Positions 45,217-55,526 of a DNA stretch of 64,000 bases are shown here, piece by piece. The translations under genes were made by a program, and so were the position numbers. A model generated the notes under the pieces. The model did not search any database and was not told where the DNA came from. It saw nothing but the letters and a program-made list of their open reading frames with translations. Source of the DNA: Streptomonospora nanhaiensis (GTDB taxonomy: Bacteria; Actinomycetota; Actinomycetes; Streptosporangiales; Streptosporangiaceae); assembly GCF_013410565.1 (NCBI RefSeq), contig NZ_JACCFO010000001.1, positions 1,984,001 to 2,048,000 on the forward strand, written 5' to 3'. Position 1 is the first letter of the stretch. Every line of letters starts with the position of its first letter.

Positions 45217-46602
45217 ATGCGCCGGATCGGCAACGCCCTGGCCGGGTTCAGCACCCGCTGGATCCCCGACGCCTTCGTCTTCGCCATCGCCCTGACGGTG
45301 GCGGTCTACCTGCTCGCCCTCGGCCTGACCGACCACGGCCCCGTCGCGCTCGTCGACGACTGGTACGCCGGGTTCTGGGGGCTGCTGGAGTTCGCCATGC
45401 AGATGTCGCTGGTCCTGGTGACCGGCTACGCGCTGGCGTCCTCTCCCCCGGCGCGGCGCGGCATCCGCGCCCTGGCCCGCCTGCCGCGCGGACCGCGCTC
45501 GGCCTACGCCCTCACCACGCTCGGCGCCACCCTGCTGGGGATCGTCCACTGGGGCCTGGGGCTCATCGCGGGCGCGCTGCTGGCCGTGGAGGTCGCGCGC
45601 TCCTGCCGCGAACGCGGGATCAAGGTGCACTTCCCGCTGCTGGCCGCGGGCGGCTACACCGGCCTGATGGTCTGGCACAGCGGGCTGTCGGGGTCGGCCC
45701 CGCTGCTGGTCAACACCCCCGGCCACTTCCTGGAGGACCAGATCGGGGTGGTGCCCCTGACCGAGACCCTGTTCCAGCCGTTCAACCTGGTGTTCCTCGC
45801 GGTGATGATCGTCGGCGCGCCGCTGCTGGTGCTGGGCATGCACCCGCGCGCCGAGGAGGCCGAGGAGATCGCCGAGGAGGACGGGGACGACGGGGACGAC
45901 GGGGACGCCAGGGACACAGCCGCCCGCGAGGGCGCCGGGCAGGGCGGCCCGCGCCCGGCGGAGCCCGTGCGGCGGGCCCCGGCCGAGCGCCTCATGCACA
46001 GCCGGATCCCGGTGTACACGGTGGTTCTGGCGGGCCTGGTCTACCTCGTGCCCGAACTGGTGCGCAGCGGGATCGTGGGCATGGACCTCAACCTGCTCAA
46101 CTTCACGTTCCTGATGCTGGGCCTGGCCCTGCACGGCACGCTGGCCGGCTACGCCGCCGCCGCGGCCGAGGGCGCCCGCAACGCGTCCTCGGTCATCGTC
46201 CAGTTCCCCTTCTACGCCGGGATCATGGGGATCATGGAGCACTCGGGGCTGCTGGCCGCGGTCGCCGAGTGGTTCGTGTCGTTCTCGACGCCGTTCACCT
46301 ACCCCTTCTGGGCGCTGATGAGCGCCTGCCTGGTGAACCTGGCGGTGCCCTCGGGCGGCGGGCAGTGGGCGGTGCAGGGCCCGATCGTGCTCAGCGCGAC
46401 CCAGCAGCTGGGGCTGGACACGGGCGTGGGCGTGATGGCCGTGGCCATGGGCGACCAGCTCACCAACGGCGTGCAGCCGTTCTGGGCGCTGCCGCTGCTG
46501 GCGCTGACGCGGCTGCGCGCGGGCGCGGTGCTGGGCTACAGCGCCGTGGTGATGGCCTTCGCGATCACCGTCGCGGCGCTGTGCATCACGTTCCTGTCCT
46601 AG
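45217..46602 (+). CDS. Short-chain fatty acid transporter (AtoE family)
   Basis: The 461-residue polytopic membrane protein matches the AtoE/TIGR00366 family of short-chain fatty acid carriers. Conserved segments include HWGLGLIAGALLAVEVAR, GGYTGLMVWHSGLSGSAPLL and the C-terminal NLAVPSGGGQWAVQGPIV and MGDQLTNGVQPFWALPLL. A hydrophilic loop around residues 209-255 is acidic and contains short GACGGGGAC DNA repeats (EDGDDGDDGD). GGAGGG precedes the ATG at 45217. It stands alone, without acetoacetate-CoA genes nearby, so the substrate is inferred from family only. Confidence 0.88.
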   Translation: MRRIGNALAGFSTRWIPDAFVFAIALTVAVYLLALGLTDHGPVALVDDWYAGFWGLLEFAMQMSLVLVTGYALASSPPARRGIRALARLPRGPRSAYALTTLGATLLGIVHWGLGLIAGALLAVEVARSCRERGIKVHFPLLAAGGYTGLMVWHSGLSGSAPLLVNTPGHFLEDQIGVVPLTETLFQPFNLVFLAVMIVGAPLLVLGMHPRAEEAEEIAEEDGDDGDDGDARDTAAREGAGQGGPRPAEPVRRAPAERLMHSRIPVYTVVLAGLVYLVPELVRSGIVGMDLNLLNFTFLMLGLALHGTLAGYAAAAAEGARNASSVIVQFPFYAGIMGIMEHSGLLAAVAEWFVSFSTPFTYPFWALMSACLVNLAVPSGGGQWAVQGPIVLSATQQLGLDTGVGVMAVAMGDQLTNGVQPFWALPLLALTRLRAGAVLGYSAVVMAFAITVAALCITFLS

Positions 46603-46629
46603 GGGCCCCGCGCGCCCGGACCGGGCGCG

Positions 46630-46659
46630 GCGGCGGAGCGGCCGCGGCCGCTCCGCCGC
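46630..46659. terminator. 30-base perfect palindrome between convergent genes
   Basis: The 30 bases 46630-46659 are a perfect palindrome with arms GCGGCGGAGCGGCCG and its complement. It lies between the stops of the fatty acid transporter (46602) and the holin-like gene (46680), where a bidirectional terminator is expected. Confidence 0.65.
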
Positions 46660-46679
46660 ACGGGCGGGCTCCGGCGGCG

Positions 46680-47060
46680 CTAGTCGTCGCTGTCGCCCGG
46701 CAGCAGGAGGCTGAGCAGCCAGCTCACGACGGCGACCACGATGGCGCCCAGCAGCGCCGGCCAGAAGCCGTCGATCGTGAACGGCAGGTCCAGCGCACCG
46801 GCGATCCACGCGGTGAGCAGGAGCAGCAGCGCGTTGACGACCAGGGCGATCAGGCCGAGGGTGAGGACGTAGAACGCGCAGCCGACCGTTTTGACGATGG
46901 GCTTGATGACCGCGTTGACCAGGCCGAAGATCGCGCCGAGGGCGACGTAGACGAGGATCGTCTGGGTGGGCGACTCGGTCTGGACGTCGAGCCCCTCGAT
47001 CAGGAAGACGGCCGCCCAGATGGCGACGGCGTTGATGAAGATTCTCAGGATGATGCTCAC
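46680..47060 (-). CDS. Small four-helix membrane protein, phage holin family IV-like
   Basis: The 126-residue product has four membrane segments: FINAVAIWAAVFLIEG, TILVYVALGAIFGLVNAVI, AFYVLTLGLIALVVNALLLLLTAWIAG and LLGAIVVAVVSWLLSLLL. It matches the widespread membrane family (PF04020) annotated as phage holin superfamily IV, for which no holin function is shown in most bacteria. No phage genes are nearby, so the name should not be read as evidence of a prophage. The short acidic C-terminus is GDSDD. Confidence 0.82.
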   Translation of the reverse strand: MSIILRIFINAVAIWAAVFLIEGLDVQTESPTQTILVYVALGAIFGLVNAVIKPIVKTVGCAFYVLTLGLIALVVNALLLLLTAWIAGALDLPFTIDGFWPALLGAIVVAVVSWLLSLLLPGDSDD

Positions 47061-47306
47061 GCCCTCGATGCTGCCACGACCCGGGTACCGCGCGCATGCC
47101 GCGCCGGCGCATTGCGGGTATTTCCCGGGTCCTCACCGATACCGCTTCAGGGGCGCGGGCGCGGCATGCGGGGCGCCTGCCGCCCGGCGCGCGCGGCGCG
47201 GCGTTTGGCGCCGCGGGCCGCACCTGGGAGCATGCAGGGCACACCGCGCCCCGGCGGGCGCGGCCAGGAGCAGGTGACCAGCGGATCGAGCGGATAGGGC
47301 CGCCCC

Positions 47307-47849
47307 GTGTCGACAGAGCGCTTTGTCAGGTCCGCCCGCGAGGCGGACATCCCCACCGTCGTGGACGTCCAGGTTGCGGCCTGGCGGTCGATGTACGGCC
47401 CGCTGCTGCCCGAGGCCGTCCTGGCCGAGATCGGCGGGCAGGAGGCCGCGGCCCGGTTCCGCGAGCAGTGGCTGGCGGCCGTGCGGACCCCGCCGACCTC
47501 GCGGCACCGGCTGCTGGTGGCCACCGACCACCGCGCGGTGGTGGGGTTCGCCGCGGTCGGCCCGGCCGAGGACCCCGACCGCTGGCCGGGGACCGACGCC
47601 GAGGTCTACGCGCTGCACGTGCACCCCGACCACGTCGGCGCCGGGCACGGCAGCCGGCTGCTCAACGCGGCGGTGGACCACCTGGTGGACGACGGCTTCG
47701 GGCTGGCGGTGCTGTGGGTGCTGGAGCCGCCCAACCCGCTGCGCTCCTTCGCCGAGGCGGCGGGCTGGCGCCCCGACGGCGCCACGCGCGAACTCGACCT
47801 GGGCGCGCCGCTGCCGATGGTGCGCCTGCACGCCGCGATCGGCGGGTGA
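47307..47849 (+). CDS. GNAT family N-acetyltransferase
   Basis: The 180-residue product carries the GNAT acetyl-CoA motif in EVYALHVHPDHVGAGHGSRLLNAAV (around residues 93-117) and a C-terminal APEAAGW-like motif, SFAEAAGWRPDGATREL, typical of the group. The N-terminus VRSAREADIPTVVDVQVAAWRSMY is the standard first strand and helix. The substrate is unknown. Start is GTG at 47307. It is alone between a membrane protein gene and menA. Confidence 0.88.
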   Translation: MSTERFVRSAREADIPTVVDVQVAAWRSMYGPLLPEAVLAEIGGQEAAARFREQWLAAVRTPPTSRHRLLVATDHRAVVGFAAVGPAEDPDRWPGTDAEVYALHVHPDHVGAGHGSRLLNAAVDHLVDDGFGLAVLWVLEPPNPLRSFAEAAGWRPDGATRELDLGAPLPMVRLHAAIGG

Positions 47850-47974
47850 CCCGGCCGCCCGATGGGCGGCGCCGCGCGGCCGGTCCCGGCCCCGCCCCCG
47901 GGCGGCGCTACCGTTGAGGGCGTCCCGGGCAGCGAGGCCCGGGGCAGCGGCGTCGGAGGAAAGAGGACCAGCGC

Positions 47975-48856
47975 GTGGCCACGGTCAGCGAATGGGTCGC
48001 GGGGGCGCGTCCGCGCACCCTGCCCAATTCGATCGTCCCGGTTGCGGTGGGCACCGGGGTCGCCCTCGGCGCGGGCTCCGCCGTGTGGTGGAAGGCCCTG
48101 CTGGCGATGGGTGTCGCCCTGGCCCTGCAGGTGGGTGTCAACTACGCCAACGACTACAGCGACGGCGTCCGGGGCACCGACAACGAGCGGCGTGTGGGCC
48201 CCACCCGCCTGACGGCGGCCCGCCTGGCGGCCCCGCGGCGGGTGTTCACGGCGGCGTGGGTGTGCTTCGCGGTGGCGGCCGTGCTGGGCCTGGTGCTGGC
48301 GGTCACCACGGCGCTGTGGCTGGTCCTGGTGGGCGCGGTGGCGATCGTGGCCGCCTGGTTCTACACCGGCGGCAGCCGCCCCTACGGCTACCACGGCCTG
48401 GGCGAGGTGTCGGTGTTCGTGTTCTTCGGCCTGGTCGCCGTGGTGGGCACGGTGTTCGTGCAGATGGAGGCCGTCCCGTGGCAGGGGTGGGTGGCCGCCG
48501 TCCCGGTGGGCCTGCTGTCGTGCTCGGTGCTGGTCATCAACAACCTGCGCGACATCCACACCGACGCCGCCACCGGCAAGAACACCCTGGCGGTGCGCCT
48601 GGGCGAGCGGAACACCCGCCGCCTCTACGTCGGGTGCGTCGTGGCCGCCTTCGTGTCCGCGCTGGCCACGGCGGCGGCCGGGTGGTGGGCCGCCCTGGTG
48701 CTGCTGGCCGCGCCGCTGGCGGTGCCGCCGGTGCGCCGGGTGGTCACCGGGCAGGTCGGCCGCGACCTCGTCCTGGGGCTGGGCGAGACCGGGAAGCTGC
48801 AACTGGCCTTCGGTGTGCTGTTCACGGCGGGCCTGGCGCTGGGCGCGCTGGGGTAG
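47975..48856 (+). CDS. menA: 1,4-dihydroxy-2-naphthoate polyprenyltransferase
   Basis: MenA attaches the isoprenoid tail to 1,4-dihydroxy-2-naphthoate in menaquinone synthesis. The 293-residue UbiA-family protein has about eight to nine membrane segments and both Asp-rich prenyl-diphosphate motifs: VNYANDYSDGVRGTD (about 53-67) and INNLRDIHTDAATGKNTLAVRLG (about 188-210). Start is GTG at 47975 with GGAGGAAAGAGG upstream. No other men genes are in the window. It is followed by a strong terminator. Confidence 0.93.
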   Translation: MATVSEWVAGARPRTLPNSIVPVAVGTGVALGAGSAVWWKALLAMGVALALQVGVNYANDYSDGVRGTDNERRVGPTRLTAARLAAPRRVFTAAWVCFAVAAVLGLVLAVTTALWLVLVGAVAIVAAWFYTGGSRPYGYHGLGEVSVFVFFGLVAVVGTVFVQMEAVPWQGWVAAVPVGLLSCSVLVINNLRDIHTDAATGKNTLAVRLGERNTRRLYVGCVVAAFVSALATAAAGWWAALVLLAAPLAVPPVRRVVTGQVGRDLVLGLGETGKLQLAFGVLFTAGLALGALG

Positions 48857-48871
48857 CCGCCCGGCGGCGGC

Positions 48872-48901
48872 CGGGGGCCGGGGCGTGCGCCCCGGCCCCC
48901 G
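48872..48901 (+). terminator. menA terminator hairpin
   Basis: CGGGGGCCGGGGC (48872-48884) pairs perfectly with GCCCCGGCCCCCG (48889-48901) around GTGC, 15 bases after the menA stop codon, and is followed by GTTGCG. Confidence 0.75.
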
Positions 48902-49060
48902 TTGCGTCGGGGGGCCTACGGGCGCGGCACCGCGAGCGCCCTTCGGGCGGCGGATCTCGGGGTCCGCGGAGGCGGCGCGCGCGAAGTCGCCGGTTTGGCC
49001 GTCTCTGTCTTCGGAAATGTGCACTGCGTCGGATTGACCCAAGCATCGTCACCTTCGCGG

Positions 49061-49090
49061 TTGACAGCGATCAGAGAGCTGGATCACACT
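49061..49090 (+). promoter_or_regulatory. Candidate promoter of the aquaporin gene
   Basis: TTGACA (49061-49066), an 18-base spacer and CACACT (49085-49090, followed by TCC). The -35 is consensus; the -10 is weak but its sequence and spacing repeat exactly those of the candidate promoter at 45086-45115. Confidence 0.45.
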
Positions 49091-49208
49091 TCCTGCACAT
49101 CGCATATCGCCGTACACCGTCCGCAATCCCCCCGTTCCGGCGCCGCGCGCCGGGGCACCCCCGAGGCCGTGCGGGCCCCGGGAAGCACTCGTCACGGTGG
49201 AGGTCCGC

Positions 49209-49958
49209 ATGGTTTACCTGGCCGAGTTCGTCGGAACGGCGATTTTGACGCTGCTGGGCTGCGGCGTCGTCGCCGGCGTCACCCTGGCGCGGTCCAAGGC
49301 CGAGGGCAGCGGCTGGATCGTCATCACGTTCGGCTGGGGCCTCGCCGTGACGGTCGCCGTCTACGTGGTCGGCCAGTACAGCGGCGCGCACATCAACCCG
49401 GCGGTCACCTTCGCCATGGCCTCCATCGGCGAACTGGGCTGGGCGCAGGTGCCCGGCTACATCGCGGCCCAACTGCTGGGCGCGTTCTTCGGCGCGGTGC
49501 TGGCCTGGGTGGTCTACCTGCCGCACTGGCGGGTCACCGAGGACCCGGTGGTCAAGCTGGGGGTGTTCAGCACCATCCCCGCCGTGCGCAGCATCGCCGC
49601 CAACTTCGCCACCGAGGTGATCGGCACCTTCCTGCTGATCTTCGGCATCCTGGGCATCAACGCCAACATGAACCCGATCGGCGCCGGCGGCGGCGGGCTG
49701 CAGGACCTGTTCGGCACCGGGTTCGCGCCGCTGCTGGTGGGCTTCCTCGTCCTGGCGATCGGCCTGTCCCTGGGCGGGCCCACCGGCTACGCCATCAACC
49801 CGGCGCGCGACCTGGGCCCGCGCATCGCCCACGCGGTGCTGCCCATCCCCGGCAAGGGGTCCTCGGACTGGTCCTACTCCTGGGTGCCGATCGTGGCGCC
49901 GATCGTCGGCGCGGTCCTGGCGGCGCAGGTCTACGTGCTGCTGGGGTTCGAGGTCTGA
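49209..49958 (+). CDS. MIP family channel (glycerol facilitator/aquaporin)
   Basis: The 249-residue protein forms a six-helix pore with two half-helices bearing NPA motifs: SGAHINPAVTFAMA and TGYAINPARDLGPR. The Asp after the second NPA (NPARD) is characteristic of glycerol-conducting members rather than strict water channels. GGTGGAGG sits just before the ATG at 49209; a GTG inside that ribosome site at 49197 is therefore unlikely to be the start. No glycerol kinase or dehydrogenase gene is adjacent. Confidence 0.93.
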   Translation: MVYLAEFVGTAILTLLGCGVVAGVTLARSKAEGSGWIVITFGWGLAVTVAVYVVGQYSGAHINPAVTFAMASIGELGWAQVPGYIAAQLLGAFFGAVLAWVVYLPHWRVTEDPVVKLGVFSTIPAVRSIAANFATEVIGTFLLIFGILGINANMNPIGAGGGGLQDLFGTGFAPLLVGFLVLAIGLSLGGPTGYAINPARDLGPRIAHAVLPIPGKGSSDWSYSWVPIVAPIVGAVLAAQVYVLLGFEV

Positions 49959-49964
49959 GGCGGC

Positions 49965-50005
49965 GCCCGCCGGGGCCCGCGCGCGGCGTGCGGGCCCCGG
50001 CGGGC
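49965..50005. terminator. Bidirectional terminator, aquaporin/dapB
   Basis: GCCCGCCGGGGCCCGC (49965-49980) pairs perfectly over 16 bases with GCGGGCCCCGGCGGGC (49990-50005) around a 9-base loop, between two convergent stop codons (49958 and 50018). Confidence 0.78.
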
Positions 50006-50017
50006 GGCCCAGGCCGC

Positions 50018-51812
<1,795 letters not shown>

Positions 51813-51827
51813 CGGCTCCCCCGTTGC

Positions 51828-52571
51828 TCAGTCGACCGCGCTGATGCCGGTCAGGCGGTATCCGTCCCGGTCGGCGGTGACCAGGGTCCGGTCGGGCACC
51901 CGCCGCCAGGCGGGGTCGTCGTCGAGGGGTTCGGAGGCCAGCCACACGCCGCCGCAGCCGTGGCGGACGTAGAGGGTGTCGCCTGCGGCGGTGGCGGCCA
52001 GGCGGCGGCCGTCGGCGGCCAGCAGGTTGTAGCGCCCGGCGGAGCAGGCGCGGGCCTCGCGCGCCACGCGGGCCAGCGCCGCGCCCAGCTCCTCCCCCGC
52101 CCGCCACAGCCGCACGGCGGCGGCGAACAGCGGCGCGGAGTCCACGGGGGTGCGGGCGTCGAGCACGCCGCGCGGCAGCGGGTGGCCCAGCCGCGCGGCC
52201 AGCTCCTCGTGGTCGGCCGCCGCGCCGTTGTGGGAGAACAGCCGGCTGTCGGCGCGGAACGGCTGGGCGCATGACTCGTCGGTGCCGAAGCCGGGCGTCG
52301 CGTCGCGCACGGCGGCGACCAGGCACGTGGTGGTGAGCGCCTGGGCTGCGTCGGCGAAGGAGGCGTCGGCCCAGATCGGCATGGCCCGCCGGTAGCGCAG
52401 CGGGCCGGTGCGGCCCGGGACGTACCAGCCCACGCCGAACCCGTCGGCGTTGACGGTGCCGTGGCGCTGCTCGCGCGGCGCGTAGGACTGGGTGAGCAGC
52501 GAGGCGGGCGATGCGTAGACCAGGTCGTGCAGCGTGCGGGGGGCGCCGAGGTAGGCGAGGTGGCGGCACAT
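51828..52571 (-). CDS. egtC: Gamma-glutamyl-hercynylcysteine S-oxide amidohydrolase EgtC
   Basis: EgtC removes the glutamyl group from the EgtB product. The 247-residue protein is a class II glutamine amidotransferase-type Ntn hydrolase: the N-terminus MCRHLAYLG exposes the catalytic Cys2 after Met removal, and NADGFGVGWY and FSHNGA are typical of the fold. Start at ATG 52571 is fixed by this cysteine; the upstream open frame is shadow. It lies between egtB and egtD in the usual order. Confidence 0.93.
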   Translation of the reverse strand: MCRHLAYLGAPRTLHDLVYASPASLLTQSYAPREQRHGTVNADGFGVGWYVPGRTGPLRYRRAMPIWADASFADAAQALTTTCLVAAVRDATPGFGTDESCAQPFRADSRLFSHNGAAADHEELAARLGHPLPRGVLDARTPVDSAPLFAAAVRLWRAGEELGAALARVAREARACSAGRYNLLAADGRRLAATAAGDTLYVRHGCGGVWLASEPLDDDPAWRRVPDRTLVTADRDGYRLTGISAVD

Positions 52572-52629
52572 CAGGCGGCCGCCTCCCGTACCCGCCGGCG
52601 CGCCCCGTCGCGGGTGCGGCGGACGGCCC

Positions 52630-54030
52630 TCACCGGCCGCCTCCGCGGCGCCCGCCCTCGTCGGGGTCGGCGTCGCGCGCGCACCGGAACCCGCTGAAGA
52701 TCTGCCGGCGGATGGGGTGGTCCCAGTTGCGGAACGTGGCGCGGACGGCGGTGGGGTGGGTGGCCCAGGAGCCGCCGCGCAGCACCTTGTAGTCGCCGCC
52801 GAAGAACACCTCGGAGTACTCCCGGTAGGGGAACGCGGCAAAGCCCGGGTAGCCGGTGAAGTCGGTGGCGGTCCACTCCCACACGTCGCCGAGCATCTGC
52901 AGCGCGCCGCAGGGCGCCGCGCCGTCGGGGAAGGCCCCGGCCGGGGCGGGGCGCAGCAGGCGCTGGCCCAGGTTGGCGTGGCGCGGGGCGGGATCGGCGT
53001 CGCCCCATGGGTGGCGGCGGGAGGCGCCGGTGGCGGGGTCGTGGCGCGCCGCCTTCTCCCACTCGGCCTCGGTGGGCAGCCGCTTGCCCGCCCAGCGGGC
53101 GTGCGCCTCGGCCTCGTAGTAGCACACGTGCTGCACCGGCTCCTCGGGCGGCAGCGGCTCCACGCGGCCCATGCGTCGGCGCAGCCAGCCGCCGCCGGTG
53201 TCGCGGATCCAGAAGGCGGGGGCGCGCTTGCCCGAGCGGGTGCGCCACTCCCAGCCCCGCGGGCTCCACCAGCGGGGGTCGTCGTAGCCGCCGTCGGCGA
53301 TGAAGTCCAGGTGGGCGGCGTTGGTCACGGCGGCGGTGTCGATGCGGAAGGCGGGCAGGTCGACGGTGTGGGCGGGCCGCTCGTTGTCATAGGCCCAGGG
53401 GTCGTCGTCGGTGCCCATGGTGAAGGGCCCGGCCTCGACCAGCACCTCGGCCGGGCGGCGGGTGTCGGGGGCGGGCCGGGGCGGCGGCGCGGTGAGGCCG
53501 GGCAGCACGGGGCGGCCGCGCCGCAGCTGGTGGGTGGCCAGCATGGTCTCGTCGTGCTGGTGCTCGTGCTGGATCACCATGTGGTAGACGAACCCGCCGT
53601 CGAGCAGCGGGGCGCCGGAGTCGAACCGGGCGCGCTCCAGGGCGTCGAGCACCCGGGCGCGCACCCGCGCGTTGTAGTCGCGGGCCTCGCGCGGGGTGAG
53701 CAGCGGGAGGCTGACGCGCTCGGCGCGCGGGTTCTCGAAGGCGTCGTAGAGGACGTCGATGTCGGGCCGCAGCGCCTCGCCTCCGGCGGCGGCGCGCACC
53801 AGCCACTGCTCCTCGTAGTTGCCGACGTGGGCGAGGTCCCACACCAGCGGCGACATCAGCGGCGAGTGCTGGGCCAGCAGCTCGTCCTCGTCCAGGGCCT
53901 CCAGGGTGAGGGCGACGCTGCGGCGGCGCCCGTGGTCGAGTTCGGCGGCGATGCGGGTGCGCAGCCGCTCGCCGGCGGCGCCGTCGGCGACGGCCGGCGG
54001 GCGGGCGGGTTCGGGCGTGGGCCGGGTCAT
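52630..54030 (-). CDS. egtB: Ergothioneine-forming sulfoxide synthase EgtB
   Basis: EgtB is a non-haem iron enzyme that couples hercynine with gamma-glutamylcysteine and oxygen. The 466-residue product has a DinB-like N-terminal domain with the iron ligands in WDLAHVGNYEEQW and HMVIQHEHQHDETM (HxxxH type), followed by a formylglycine-generating-enzyme-like domain (FTMGTDDDPWAYDNERPAHTV, RLPTEAEWEKAARHD, VLRGGSWATHP). AGGAGGAGA precedes ATG 54030. The order egtA-egtB-egtC-egtD matches the mycobacterial cluster. Confidence 0.95.
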   Translation of the reverse strand: MTRPTPEPARPPAVADGAAGERLRTRIAAELDHGRRRSVALTLEALDEDELLAQHSPLMSPLVWDLAHVGNYEEQWLVRAAAGGEALRPDIDVLYDAFENPRAERVSLPLLTPREARDYNARVRARVLDALERARFDSGAPLLDGGFVYHMVIQHEHQHDETMLATHQLRRGRPVLPGLTAPPPRPAPDTRRPAEVLVEAGPFTMGTDDDPWAYDNERPAHTVDLPAFRIDTAAVTNAAHLDFIADGGYDDPRWWSPRGWEWRTRSGKRAPAFWIRDTGGGWLRRRMGRVEPLPPEEPVQHVCYYEAEAHARWAGKRLPTEAEWEKAARHDPATGASRRHPWGDADPAPRHANLGQRLLRPAPAGAFPDGAAPCGALQMLGDVWEWTATDFTGYPGFAAFPYREYSEVFFGGDYKVLRGGSWATHPTAVRATFRNWDHPIRRQIFSGFRCARDADPDEGGRRGGGR

Positions 54031-54157
54031 GTGGTCTCCTCCTCTTCCGCCGCGGCGCGCTGCGGGCGCGGCGGTGCCGGGTCTCGGGGTGCGGGCGGGG
54101 CGCCGCGGGAGCGGCGGGTCCGGGCCCGCGGGCCTCGCGCGGCCGGCGCTCCGGCGG

Positions 54158-55351
54158 TCAGGCCGCCGGCGCCAGGTGGTGCAGGTCGGCGGGGCAGCGG
54201 CCGCGCTCCACGAAGCGCTCCCGGTAGTCCTCCACCGCGCCCGCCAGGCCGGCCTCGTCCATGCGCTCCAGCGCCGCGCTCGCGGCGGCGAAGCAGGTGC
54301 GGGCGCAGGCGGCCAGCTCGGGGTCTGCCAGGGCCAGGGCGGCGGCGCGCCGCCACAGCCCGGCGCCGCCGCCCAGCCGCTCGGTGGCCTCGGCGGCGGT
54401 GTCGGCCGCCGCGGGGTCGTCGAGCAGCGCGGCGGCCACGGCGATGGGCACCGCCAGCCAGCGCGCGGGCAGGGCGTCGATCATCCGCAGCTCCAGCCAG
54501 CCGCGCGGGCGCACCGGCGGGAACAGCGTGCTGAGGTGGTAGGCGAGGTCCTCGCGGGTGGGCCGGCGGCGGTGGCGGCACGCCAGCCAGTCGCCGAACG
54601 CCAGCCCGGGGTCGACCTCCCAGGGCCCGTGGTCGGCCCGGATGGTCATCAGCCGCGCCCGCAGCGCGTAGGCGGTCCAGGCGGCGACCGGGTCGCCGCG
54701 GCCCGGCGCGCGGGTGCGGGAGGGGTCGATGCCCTCCCACACCGCCCACCGGCTGGAGCGCCAGCCGGTGGCGCGGCCCCGGTGGACCGGGGAGTTGGCG
54801 AAGGCCGCCACCAGGAGCGGCCCCAGCCGGTGGGCCAGCCGCCAGCGCCGTGCGGCGTCGGCGGCGTCGGCGCCGATGTCCAGGCACACCTGAAGTGACG
54901 CGGTGCTGCACATCATCAGGCGGCCGGTGGCGCACCCGGCGGAGTCGAAGTAGCGCTCCATGGCGGCGTAGCGCGGCTGGGCGAGCTGGCGCACGGGCGG
55001 GCGCCGGGGGTCCAGGCCGACCCCCACCAGGCGCAGGCCGGCGGCGCTCAGGTGGCGGGCGATGTGGTCGGTGTCGGCGGCGAGGGCGGCGTAGGCGGCC
55101 CCGGGGCCGGGGAGGGGCGGCGAGCTCAGCTCAAGCTGCCCTCCGGGTTCGAAGGTGACGGCGCTCCCGCCGGGCGGCGGCCCGGCCTGGGCGACGGCGG
55201 TCGAGACGGTGCGGATGGGAACGGGTGCGCCTGGGCGGGCGGGGTCGGTGACCAGCCATTCGGCTTCGGCGCCGACGCGGCCGGGCGGCCCGGTCTTGAA
55301 GCAGACGCCGTTGATGTAGTCGTGCACGTCGGACTCGGTGAGGTAGCTCAA
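54158..55351 (-). CDS. egtA: Glutamate-cysteine ligase EgtA
   Basis: EgtA makes gamma-glutamylcysteine, the sulphur donor for EgtB. The 397-residue product belongs to the GCS2-like ligases; RVGAEAEWLV near residue 30, TFEPGGQLELSS near 67-78 and the LMMCSTASLQVCLDIG and WLELRMIDALP segments are conserved in EgtA. The best start is TTG at 55351 (MSYLTESDVHDYING), with GAGGAGA six bases upstream; no ATG fits the conserved N-terminus. It is the first gene of the egt operon, 127 bases before egtB. Confidence 0.9.
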   Translation of the reverse strand: MSYLTESDVHDYINGVCFKTGPPGRVGAEAEWLVTDPARPGAPVPIRTVSTAVAQAGPPPGGSAVTFEPGGQLELSSPPLPGPGAAYAALAADTDHIARHLSAAGLRLVGVGLDPRRPPVRQLAQPRYAAMERYFDSAGCATGRLMMCSTASLQVCLDIGADAADAARRWRLAHRLGPLLVAAFANSPVHRGRATGWRSSRWAVWEGIDPSRTRAPGRGDPVAAWTAYALRARLMTIRADHGPWEVDPGLAFGDWLACRHRRRPTREDLAYHLSTLFPPVRPRGWLELRMIDALPARWLAVPIAVAAALLDDPAAADTAAEATERLGGGAGLWRRAAALALADPELAACARTCFAAASAALERMDEAGLAGAVEDYRERFVERGRCPADLHHLAPAA

Positions 55352-55526
55352 GGCCGTCTCCTCGCTCGGCGGAGCTGACGTAGCTCTACCCCTGCCCGGT
55401 ACCGGCCGCCGCCGAACCCCCCGGGCGGCACGGCGGCGCGAACGCGGCGGGAAATTCACCCGGCGCCGACGCGAACACGGGGCGGCCGTGGGCCGCGCCT
55501 TACCCGGGCCCCGCCCGCGCTCGGGC

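Larger units (their letters stand above)
48857..49208. other. Gap between menA and aquaporin gene
   Basis: These 352 bases hold the menA terminator (48872-48901) and a candidate promoter (49061-49090) for the channel gene; the middle part is AT-richer than average. No supportable gene is present. Confidence 0.55.

Noticed and set aside
45889-45915. Tandem GACGGGGAC repeats as a regulatory or mobile repeat
   Set aside because: They lie in frame inside the transporter gene and encode an acidic cytoplasmic loop; simple codon-level repeat expansion is enough.
46680-47060. Prophage remnant suggested by the holin-like family name
   Set aside because: The family is widespread in bacterial chromosomes, and no integrase, capsid, tail or lysin genes are nearby.
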